Positions 51,965 through 59,464 of a DNA stretch of 64,000 nt are shown piece by piece. Position 1 is the first letter of the stretch; every line of letters starts with the position of its first letter. The stretch lies in contig NZ_LMMR01000008.1 of the NCBI RefSeq assembly GCF_001422325.1, positions 1 to 64,000 of the forward strand, in the 5' to 3' direction. Below the pieces are notes generated by a model, which made no database searches, had not been told where the DNA came from, and saw only the letters and a list, made by a program, of their open reading frames with translations. This DNA is from Leifsonia sp. Leaf264 (lineage in GTDB: Bacteria > Actinomycetota > Actinomycetes > Actinomycetales > Microbacteriaceae). The position numbers and the translations under genes were made by a program.

Positions 51965-52948
51965 TCAGACGGCGATGACCAAACGGTCGCTCCGGGACCG
52001 ACTGACACACGGGAAGAATGAATTGCAGGCCGCTTGCTCGGCATCGCTGAGGATCGAGTCGCGGTGATCGGGCTCGCCGTCCACGACGACGGTCTCGCAG
52101 GTTCCGCACACTCCCCGGGAGCACGACATGAGGATGTCGACGCCGACGCTTCGCAATGCATCCGTGACAGAGGTGCCGGGATCCACACCGACCGTGATGT
52201 CGGTGCCGAAGACCTGTACCTGGAACGAGTCGTTCCGAGGAGGTGCACTGAACGAGCGCGCCGTGAACCGCTCCGTGCGCACCCACCCTGTCCGCCACGT
52301 GCGTGTGATGTCGTCCACCGATTCCAGGAGCCGTGCCGGGCCGCACGCGTACAGCTTGGTCGTCTCGTCGTAGCCTCCGATCCAATCGGCGAGTGGCATG
52401 GGTCCGCGCTCGGATGCCGGGTGCACGGTGACCTGACCGCGCCCGCCGGCGATCTCATCCGTCAATGCCATGGTGCTGATGTCCCGGCCGAGGTAGAGGA
52501 GTCTCCAGCGAGCGCCGAGAGCCTCGGCCGCGTGCACCATGGGAAGAATCGGCGTGATGCCGATGCCACCGGCTATGAATGTGAATGACTCGGATGGAAC
52601 GAGACCGAAGTTGTTCCGTGGACCGCCGAGGCCGACCCTGTCCCCTACGCCGAGAACGTCGTGGATGAATCTGGAGCCGCCGCCGCCCGCCGGCTCGCGC
52701 AACACGGCGATTCGATATTCGACGCTGTCTGCGGGATCGCCGCAGAGCGAGTACTGCCGTGTGATTCCGTTCGGCAGGATCACATCGATGTGGGCTCCCG
52801 GTGTCCAGTCCGGCAATCGGCCGCCGTCGACGCGGCGGAGCCTGATCGACAGAACCTCCGACGCGATGGATTCCTTGGCGACGACGACGAGCTCACGAGA
52901 GGCCGAACCCTCGGATTCACGTGGGTCACGCAGGGTCGAGGATTTCAT
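51965..52948 (-). CDS. Phthalate-dioxygenase-reductase-type FMN/2Fe-2S reductase
   Basis: The 327-residue protein has an FMN-binding domain (RQYSLCG), an NAD(P)-binding domain (GGIGITP) and a C-terminal plant-type ferredoxin domain with C276, C281, C284 and C314, the spacing C-x4-C-x2-C-x29-C. This is the class of phthalate dioxygenase reductase and VanB, and also of partners of PbdA-type P450s. It transfers electrons from NADH to the P450. It is the first gene of its operon. Confidence 0.93.
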   Translation of the reverse strand: MKSSTLRDPRESEGSASRELVVVAKESIASEVLSIRLRRVDGGRLPDWTPGAHIDVILPNGITRQYSLCGDPADSVEYRIAVLREPAGGGGSRFIHDVLGVGDRVGLGGPRNNFGLVPSESFTFIAGGIGITPILPMVHAAEALGARWRLLYLGRDISTMALTDEIAGGRGQVTVHPASERGPMPLADWIGGYDETTKLYACGPARLLESVDDITRTWRTGWVRTERFTARSFSAPPRNDSFQVQVFGTDITVGVDPGTSVTDALRSVGVDILMSCSRGVCGTCETVVVDGEPDHRDSILSDAEQAACNSFFPCVSRSRSDRLVIAV

Positions 52949-53018
52949 GAGGGTCTCCTGTTGTCACCGTTGACGACGAGTGATCACACCGTAGACATGG
53001 GGCCGAGACCGTAGGGAA

Positions 53019-53036
53019 TCCTTTCCGTTGAAAGGA
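53019..53036. promoter_or_regulatory. IclR operator
   Basis: TCCTTTC (53019-53025) and GAAAGGA (53030-53036) form a perfect 7-base inverted pair with a 4-base centre, in the divergent gap between the reductase and the IclR gene. Confidence 0.65.
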
Positions 53037-53063
53037 AAGTGCTACGCTCGTGGCGGAGGATTC

Positions 53064-53927
53064 ATGGCCAAGGCTTCTGCGGGCAAGTCGACGCTCACAC
53101 GGCAACTGCTGCTCCTCGACTCGTTCTCCGTTGGCCAGCCGTTCCTCACGATCTCCCAGCTCTCACGGCGAAGCGGCCTCCCGCTCTCCACGACGCATCG
53201 CCTCATGACGGAACTCGCCGATGCGGGTCTGGTCGAGAGGCTGGATGACAAGTCGTACCGGCTCGGCGTGCGGCTCTGGGAACTCGCCTGCCGCACTCCT
53301 GGTGCGTTGGGCCTGCGTGAGACCGCGTCCCCGTATCTCCTCGAGGCACATTCCGTCGTGCGGCAACATGTCCAGCTCGGCATAGCCGACGGGCGAGACG
53401 TCCTCTTCCTGGAGCGTCTGTCCATGATGGATGCCGTCGTCTCAACGACGATCATCGGAGGACGGCTGCCACTGCACGCATCGGCGACGGGGTTGGTGTT
53501 GTTGGCGAACCATCCCCCGGACGCCCTGGCAACCTTCCTGGCCGCGCCTCTTCCGTCGTACACCGAGGCGACCATCCACGATCCGCGAACGTTGCGAAAA
53601 GTCTTGTCCGACGTGCGCCGACAAGGGTTCGCCGTCACGGACGGGCACATCCATCCGAGCGCCCGCGGTGTCGCCGTACCGGTCGTGGGTGCGGCGGGTG
53701 AGACCGTAGCCGCGATCGGTGCAGTCGTGCCGAACGATGGCCAGCCCTGGATGCACATCGTCGAGACGCTGCGAACGGCAGCTCAGCAGACAGCCACGGC
53801 ACTTCGCGGAGCATCGCTCCCGTCCAGCGACCCGGGGGCGAGCCCCGGCGGCCCCTTCCGATCCTTGGTGCATTCATCGAACCAGTCGATGGAGTTCCTG
53901 TCGCGGGGCCGTCGCACGGGTGGGTAG
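53064..53927 (+). CDS. IclR-family regulator
   Basis: The 287-residue protein has the IclR N-terminal winged helix (FLTISQLSRRSGLPLSTTHRLMTELADAGLVERLDD, about residues 28-64) and a C-terminal GAF-like effector domain with the conserved HPSARGVAVPV. ATG 53064 follows GGCGGAGG. It is divergent from the P450 operon and most likely regulates it in response to an aromatic acid or sugar acid. Confidence 0.88.
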   Translation: MAKASAGKSTLTRQLLLLDSFSVGQPFLTISQLSRRSGLPLSTTHRLMTELADAGLVERLDDKSYRLGVRLWELACRTPGALGLRETASPYLLEAHSVVRQHVQLGIADGRDVLFLERLSMMDAVVSTTIIGGRLPLHASATGLVLLANHPPDALATFLAAPLPSYTEATIHDPRTLRKVLSDVRRQGFAVTDGHIHPSARGVAVPVVGAAGETVAAIGAVVPNDGQPWMHIVETLRTAAQQTATALRGASLPSSDPGASPGGPFRSLVHSSNQSMEFLSRGRRTGG

Positions 53928-53992
53928 ACGGCCGTCACGCTCCGGCGACGTCCTGCGCCCACACGGATCCGAGGTGCACGTCGCGATACAAA

Positions 53993-54024
53993 CGTCGAAT
54001 GGCCCCTTGCGGGACCATTCGACG
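53993..54024. terminator. Terminator hairpin between convergent genes
   Basis: CGTCGAATGGCCCC (53993-54006) and GGGACCATTCGACG (54011-54024) pair over 14 bases with one mismatch around a TTGC loop. It serves the IclR transcript and possibly the convergent aldolase transcript. The rest of 53928-54219 holds only a small CCCAC/GTGGG hairpin near 54058. Confidence 0.65.
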
Positions 54025-54219
54025 ACTCGATCGAGGTATTCATGAACTACCCCACTGCTGGTGGGTCAAATGCACTACTCGACTGCACGCGCCGGCACGG
54101 GGCACTTTTCCGCGAATTTTCGCCGATCCACCCGTTTGCAGAATCCTCCCGTTCGGGTCGGGCCGCCATTTCGCTCGTGTCCACTCGACTCGGGGGGCAG
54201 GTGCTCGATTCAGCGTCGA

Positions 54220-54831
54220 CTACGAGCGAGCGGCCGCAACGGCCTCGAGCATGCGTTGGACGAGCAGCCTCGGGTCTCCCGCGCTGGTGAGGGCGCTCCC
54301 CACTCCCAGAGCGACCGCTCCCGCCCGAATCCAGTCCGCTGCATTCTCTATGTTGACTCCGCCTGTTGGAACAGCGAGCAACTGCGGCAGGGCCGCGAGC
54401 ACATCCCGGAGCGCGTCCGGCGACCACAGAGAGGCTGGAAACAGCTTCACGAAGGTTGCACCCCACTCCACTGCTTGCATCGCCTCGGTCGGGGTAGCTG
54501 CTCCGGGCAAAACTGCGACGCCGGCGTGCACAGCTGCGCGAATGACGTCTTCCCGGGTCGTCGGGGCGACCACGAATGAAGCGCCCGCCTCAACAGCTTG
54601 TTCCACGTCGCGGGCGCTCATTGCGGTGCCGACGCCAATCGCCGCTCGCGCTCCGCACTCGCGCTGTGCGTGGCGGATAACGTCCAAGGCGTCGGGGGTG
54701 ACGAGGGAGACCTCAACGGCGCGCAGGCCGGACATCACAAGGGTGTGGACATTCGCGGCCGCCGCCTCCGCGGTCTTCGCCCGAACGATCGCAATGATGC
54801 CCTGGTCTCGGATGGCGGCTTCTGCGTTCAT
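54220..54831 (-). CDS. KDPG/KDPGal aldolase, DgoA-like
   Basis: The 203-residue class I aldolase has the catalytic glutamate E40 in AVEVSL and the Schiff-base lysine K129 in TFVKLFPAS. The arginine of E. coli Eda that follows the glutamate (LRT) is V44 here, and the segments REDVIRAAVHAG and PGAATPTEA are closer to DgoA, the 2-dehydro-3-deoxy-6-phosphogalactonate aldolase. It cleaves KDPG(al) to pyruvate and glyceraldehyde 3-phosphate. Its ATG overlaps the kinase stop as ATGA. Confidence 0.88.
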   Translation of the reverse strand: MNAEAAIRDQGIIAIVRAKTAEAAAANVHTLVMSGLRAVEVSLVTPDALDVIRHAQRECGARAAIGVGTAMSARDVEQAVEAGASFVVAPTTREDVIRAAVHAGVAVLPGAATPTEAMQAVEWGATFVKLFPASLWSPDALRDVLAALPQLLAVPTGGVNIENAADWIRAGAVALGVGSALTSAGDPRLLVQRMLEAVAAARS

Positions 54832-55781
54832 GCGTTTCTCCTGACCTGGTCGGAGCGTGCCGACGGAGATGCGTCGAGATCGGCACGCCAGGGAATCCCC
54901 TCGACATCTCCTACCGTGGCGACGACGGATGCTGCCACACGGGTTCCCAGATCGATGGAATCCTCGAAGGGAAGATCCTCCAGAAGGCCCGCGATGAGGC
55001 CGGCCGCGAATGAATCGCCCGCGCCGACCGTGTCGACCACGCGAGTGGCAGCAGAAGGCATGGTGATCTCCCGGGCACCGTCGGTTGCGCGCACGCCGGC
55101 GGCGCCGAGTTTGGTGACTACCAGACGACAACCGCTTTCCAGCAGCGCCCTGACGGCCACATCCTCTTCAGTGCCTGCAAGCACGGCAAGCTCCGCGAGA
55201 TCTCCGACCGCCACATCGACTCGACCTCGTAAAGGGCGGAGGGCACGGGCGTACTCAGTCCCTGTCCCAAGAGCAGGGCGCAGGTTCGGATCCGCGATGA
55301 CGAGCGCCCCTTGCCGGCGAGCGAGCTCAACCGTGCGCTCAACTGCGCTAGCGGCACTCGGAGAACGTACGGCCGTGATGCCAGTTACGAACACGGCCGC
55401 CACGTCTGGACTCCATGCGCGGTCGACATCCTCTGGTGACAGAGCTGTCGCCGCTGAACCTCCACGTAGGTGGATCGCCCCGACACCGTTGAGGCCGCGA
55501 ACGAGCACACCGGTTGGCCTGGGATCCTTGATGATCCGGGCGTCGATCCCCCAATCGCTGAGCTGAGTGGAGACGGAACCGCCCAAGTCATCCGTTCCCA
55601 CTCGCGTCACCAAGGTCGCCTCGTGACCCATGCGCACGACTCCGACGGCGACGTTGGACTCACTGCCGGCCACGATTCGCCTGTAGTCGCTGTTCGCGAC
55701 AGGGGGTGTGATCCGGCCCGCTGCGAAGTCGTCGGCGAGGAACACGGCGAGCGCTTCGCCCAGGGTGAACAGTCGACTCAT
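54828..55781 (-). CDS. PfkB-family 2-keto-3-deoxy-sugar-acid kinase
   Basis: The 317-residue PfkB kinase has the catalytic D256 in TVGAGDSFAAG and the DPNLRPALG segment of KDG kinases. It phosphorylates 2-keto-3-deoxygluconate or -galactonate at C6 for the aldolase downstream. It overlaps the aldolase (ATGA) and SDR genes by four bases. Confidence 0.88.
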   Translation of the reverse strand: MSRLFTLGEALAVFLADDFAAGRITPPVANSDYRRIVAGSESNVAVGVVRMGHEATLVTRVGTDDLGGSVSTQLSDWGIDARIIKDPRPTGVLVRGLNGVGAIHLRGGSAATALSPEDVDRAWSPDVAAVFVTGITAVRSPSAASAVERTVELARRQGALVIADPNLRPALGTGTEYARALRPLRGRVDVAVGDLAELAVLAGTEEDVAVRALLESGCRLVVTKLGAAGVRATDGAREITMPSAATRVVDTVGAGDSFAAGLIAGLLEDLPFEDSIDLGTRVAASVVATVGDVEGIPWRADLDASPSARSDQVRRNA

Positions 55782-56515
55782 GTCGCCACCGTCGTCGTCT
55801 GGCCGCCGTCAACAGCAAGTGCGACGCCCGTGACGTATGAAGCATCCTCGCTGGCGAGGAAGCGGATCACCGCTGCCACTTCTTCCGGCCTGCCGAGGCG
55901 CCCAAGCGTTGCCTGCCTGGCAGCGGCCTCCCGCCCAGCTTGGCTGGCGGCGTCCCAGACCCGTGTCTCGATGGAGCCCGGCAGGACTGCGTTCACTCGG
56001 ACATGCGGTGCGTAGTCGAAGGAGAGTTGACGGGTCAGCGCGACGATGCCGCCTTTCGCCGCGGCGTACGCGGGATACCCGGGCCAAGCGAGCAGCGCGT
56101 GGACACTGGAGACGTTGACCATGCTGCCCCGGGCACTCGTCAAGGTGTCATGGAAGGTTCGGATGGAGCGCCAGACGCCCGACAGGGTGACGTCGAGCTG
56201 GCGGTTCCATTGTTCGTCGTCCATCTCGTGGGCTTGGCCGGGGATGTGTAGGAATGCATTGTTCACCACGACCCCGGGTGGGCGGCCAGCGTTCCTGAGC
56301 TCGTCGGAGAGTCGTGTCCAGTGGGCGGTCATGGAGACGTCGAGGGTGTGGGCTGTCGCCACTCCGCCGCTCCTGCGGATTTCATCGGCGACAGCTTCTG
56401 CGGCGCCCGTATCGATGTCGGTGACGACGACGTCGTCGCCGATCTCCGCGAAGGCTCGGGCTGTCGCGGCGCCGATTCCGTGACCCGCACCCGTGACGAA
56501 AACCGTCCTTCTCAT
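55778..56515 (-). CDS. SDR dehydrogenase of the sugar-acid operon
   Basis: The 245-residue SDR has TGAGHGIG and the triad S137, Y150 and K154. In this operon it may be a galactose 1-dehydrogenase, an aldonate dehydrogenase or a 2-keto-3-deoxy-acid dehydrogenase. ATG 56515 has a GAGG site; a TTG at 56551 is the alternative. It is the first gene of the three-gene operon (SDR, kinase, aldolase). Confidence 0.85.
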   Translation of the reverse strand: MRRTVFVTGAGHGIGAATARAFAEIGDDVVVTDIDTGAAEAVADEIRRSGGVATAHTLDVSMTAHWTRLSDELRNAGRPPGVVVNNAFLHIPGQAHEMDDEQWNRQLDVTLSGVWRSIRTFHDTLTSARGSMVNVSSVHALLAWPGYPAYAAAKGGIVALTRQLSFDYAPHVRVNAVLPGSIETRVWDAASQAGREAAARQATLGRLGRPEEVAAVIRFLASEDASYVTGVALAVDGGQTTTVAT

Positions 56516-56629
56516 TCGTGACCTCAGTTCGTTCTCGGGCGAGTGCGTCAATGCCTTCCGCCGACATTCTTACAGCCGCCTCAGATGCGAATGCGTGCGG
56601 TCGTTGGCTGTCTGTCGATCAGTAGATGT

Positions 56630-56649
56630 CTTATAGTATAAGCATACTA
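56630..56649. promoter_or_regulatory. GntR operator, AT-rich palindromes
   Basis: CTTATAGTATAAG (56630-56642) is a perfect 13-base palindrome around a central G. It overlaps TAGTAT-AAGC-ATACTA (56634-56649). It matches 9 of 13 bases with the site at 62774-62786 read in reverse. It lies between the divergent SDR and dehydratase genes. Confidence 0.6.
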
Positions 56650-56664
56650 ATAGCGAGGGCCATC

Positions 56665-56684
56665 GCCTCCTCGAGCGAGGAGGC
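56665..56684 (+). promoter_or_regulatory. Leader hairpin of the dehydratase gene
   Basis: GCCTCCTCG (56665-56673) and CGAGGAGGC (56676-56684) form a perfect 9-base stem with a two-base loop. It lies 45 bases before the dehydratase ATG; the right arm contains a GAGGAGG ribosome-like sequence. Confidence 0.45.
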
Positions 56685-56728
56685 GTGTCAGTCACCGTGC
56701 AGTCGACGAAGACACGACCGGAGATCAC

Positions 56729-58540
56729 ATGTCGAATCCATCCCCTGAGAGTGGGAACCCAGAGGAAGCTGCGCTTGGAGCAGATGAGGCCCAGCCGGAG
56801 CGGCGAGGTGCTCGCAATCTCGGCTCCACCGGGCTTCGCAGCCGATCGTGGCTTGGGGATGGCGGTAAGAACGGGTTCATCGCCCGGCACCACTTCCGTC
56901 AGGCCGGGTTCTCCGGCCGGCAGTTCGACGGGCGTCCGGTCATCGGCATCGCGAACACGTGGTCAGAACTGACCCCGTGCAACATGCATCTTCGCGGCCT
57001 AGCCGAAGCAGTTCGCCGCGGCATACAACAGTCGGGAGGATTCGCCCTCGAGTTCCCGGTCCTCTCCTTGGGCGAACCGTTCATGCGCCCGTCGACGATG
57101 CTCTACCGGAACATGATGGCGATGGAGCTCGAGGAGTTGTGCCGCGCCAATCCTCTCGACGCGGTCGTGGTGTTGACCGGCTGCGACAAGACGACTCCTG
57201 CGGCCTTGATGGCTTTGGCGAGCGTGGACATCCCGTCGATCATCCTGACCGGTGGCCCCATGCTGAACGGTCGATTCCGCGGGCGGACCGTGGGGAGTGG
57301 CACCGACATCTGGAAGATGACGGAAGCGCTGCGCGCCGGCGAAGTGACTCAGGAGGAGTTCACCGAATTCGAGAGCTGCCTCAACCGGTCACCCGGTCAC
57401 TGCATGACCATGGGCACCGCCTCGACCATGGCCAGCCTGACCGAGGCGCTGGGCATGCAACTCCCTGGTGGCGCCGCACTCCCCGCTGTCGATTCCCGGC
57501 GGATGGTGCTCGCTGAAGACACCGGCGCTCGGGCGGTTGAACTTGCTACAGAGGGCCTGCTCCCGTCCCAGATCATGACGCGGGAAGCCATCGAAAATGC
57601 CCTCGTCGTCAACGCAGCGTGCGGCGGCTCGACGAACGCCATCCTCCATCTGCTGGCGATCGCCGGCCGACTCGGCGTTCCACTCGACCTGGACGACATC
57701 GATTCGGTGAGCCGACAGATCCCACTCCTCGTCGACCTGATGCCCAGCGGACGCTTCCTGATGGAGGAGTTCTCGGACGCCGGCGGAGTTCCCGCACTCC
57801 TCGCCGAACTCGGTGAGCTGCTGCATCGTGACGCGATCACCATCACCGGACGCACCCTCGGCGAGAACATCGCCGGTGCACGCAACGACCGCCCCGAGGT
57901 GATCCGCCACCTGGATGATCCGGTACAGGCGGCAGGTTCGGGGACAGCGGTGCTCCACGGGAACCTCGCACCAGGCGGCGCAGTACTGAAAGTGAGTGCT
58001 GCCGATCCCAACCTTCTGACGCACACCGGCCCAGCCCTCGTGTTCGACACGCTCGAGGAATACCACGCCGTGATGGGCGACCCCGATCTGGACGTGACCG
58101 CCGACACGGTCCTCATCGTGCGGGGATGCGGGCCGAAGGGGTATCCGGGAATGCCCGAGGTCGGCAACCTCCCGCTGCCGCAGAAGCTCCTCGATCAGGG
58201 AGTACGCGATCTCGTTCGCATCTCCGATGCCCGGATGAGTGGGACCGCGTTCGGCACCTGCGTCCTGCACGTCGCACCCGAATCCGCCGCCGGCGGGCCT
58301 CTCGCCTTCGTCCAGACCGGTGACACGATCGTTCTCGACGTGCCGAACCGTCGACTCGACATGCTGGTCGACGATGCCGAATTGGATCGCCGACGTGCTG
58401 GTTGGACGACTCCTCAACCACCCTCGGGACGCGGTTGGGCTCGGCTCTACACCGATCACGTCACCCAGGCCGATCGTGGTGCCGACCTCGATTTCCTGGT
58501 CGGTTCCAGCGGCAGCGAGCCCGCACGCGCACCATTCTGA
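56729..58540 (+). CDS. IlvD/EDD-family aldonate dehydratase
   Basis: The 603-residue protein belongs to the IlvD/EDD family. The Fe-S cysteines are C84 in TPCN, C152 in GCDK and C225 in PGHC. The presence of three cysteines, the GPKGYPGMPE motif and the length place it with the L-arabinonate, D-xylonate and D-galactonate dehydratases rather than with branched-chain dihydroxy-acid dehydratase. It converts an aldonate to a 2-keto-3-deoxyaldonate. The ATG at 56729 follows GGAG. It is followed by an aldolase gene and divergent from the SDR operon. Confidence 0.9.
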   Translation: MSNPSPESGNPEEAALGADEAQPERRGARNLGSTGLRSRSWLGDGGKNGFIARHHFRQAGFSGRQFDGRPVIGIANTWSELTPCNMHLRGLAEAVRRGIQQSGGFALEFPVLSLGEPFMRPSTMLYRNMMAMELEELCRANPLDAVVVLTGCDKTTPAALMALASVDIPSIILTGGPMLNGRFRGRTVGSGTDIWKMTEALRAGEVTQEEFTEFESCLNRSPGHCMTMGTASTMASLTEALGMQLPGGAALPAVDSRRMVLAEDTGARAVELATEGLLPSQIMTREAIENALVVNAACGGSTNAILHLLAIAGRLGVPLDLDDIDSVSRQIPLLVDLMPSGRFLMEEFSDAGGVPALLAELGELLHRDAITITGRTLGENIAGARNDRPEVIRHLDDPVQAAGSGTAVLHGNLAPGGAVLKVSAADPNLLTHTGPALVFDTLEEYHAVMGDPDLDVTADTVLIVRGCGPKGYPGMPEVGNLPLPQKLLDQGVRDLVRISDARMSGTAFGTCVLHVAPESAAGGPLAFVQTGDTIVLDVPNRRLDMLVDDAELDRRRAGWTTPQPPSGRGWARLYTDHVTQADRGADLDFLVGSSGSEPARAPF

Positions 58541-58549
58541 GAGGACGAG

Positions 58550-59464
58550 ATGATCAACGACATCCGAGTGCACGGAGTCTGTCCCGTCGTGGAGACACCA
58601 TTCACTGCCACCGGCGAGATCGACGTGGCGAGCTTCGAACGACTGATCGACCGGTTGCTGGATGCTGGCATCCGCACGGTCATGTATCCCGGCTTCGCGA
58701 GCGAGTACTACAAACTGACCGACGAGGAACGCGACCTCCTCACCGGTGTTCTCGTGCAACGGATGCATCGGGTCGACGGGACCGTCGTCGTGATCTCCGT
58801 GCCTGACCACGCAACCCGGGTGGCGGTTGCCCGGGCCCGTCGCGCTGTCGAGCTCGGAGCGGACATGGTCAACATCCTGCCGCCGCACCAGCACGGACCA
58901 AGCTCGACAGCCGTCCAGACACACGTCCATGATGTGCTCGAGGCGATCGCGCCTGTGCCCGCCATAGTTCAGTACGCCCCTGCTCAGACCGGGACCGCCC
59001 TCACCGCTGCGATCATCGCGCAGATGGCCGTCGACTCGCCGAACCTGGTCCAGGTGAAAGTGGAGTCCACGCCGCCCGGGCAGCTCATCTCCGCCCTCCG
59101 GAAGGAAGCCCCCGAGCTGAGCGCTGTGGTCGGCTATGCCGGAGTTCAGCTCATCGACGCCCTCCGACGGGGTGCAGTGGGAGTCCAGCCCGGTTCCTCG
59201 TTCACGGAGATCTACCTGGAGATCTGGTCGCTCTGGGAGCAAGGCGATCGGGATACGGCGATCGACCTCCACACTCGGCTGCTTCCGTACATCTCGTACT
59301 GGATGCAGTCGGTGGAACTGATCATCGCGGCGGAGAAGCGCATCTCGTTCCTCCGTGGACTCACGGATACCGACGTCTGCCGAGCGCCAGCCCGAGCACT
59401 CGACGATGAAGAGCTGGCAATGATCGACCGGTTCATCAGCGGGTTCTCGGACTTGCTCGTCTGA
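58550..59464 (+). CDS. DHDPS/NAL-family class I aldolase
   Basis: The 304-residue (beta/alpha)8 protein has the Schiff-base lysine K170 in VQVKVES and Y142 in QYAP. The GTTGE motif of dihydrodipicolinate synthase is replaced by PGFASE, which argues for a 2-keto-3-deoxy-acid aldolase or dehydratase. It starts 9 bases after the dehydratase stop and forms an operon with it. Its stop and the GH2 stop abut as TGATCA. Confidence 0.87.
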   Translation: MINDIRVHGVCPVVETPFTATGEIDVASFERLIDRLLDAGIRTVMYPGFASEYYKLTDEERDLLTGVLVQRMHRVDGTVVVISVPDHATRVAVARARRAVELGADMVNILPPHQHGPSSTAVQTHVHDVLEAIAPVPAIVQYAPAQTGTALTAAIIAQMAVDSPNLVQVKVESTPPGQLISALRKEAPELSAVVGYAGVQLIDALRRGAVGVQPGSSFTEIYLEIWSLWEQGDRDTAIDLHTRLLPYISYWMQSVELIIAAEKRISFLRGLTDTDVCRAPARALDDEELAMIDRFISGFSDLLV

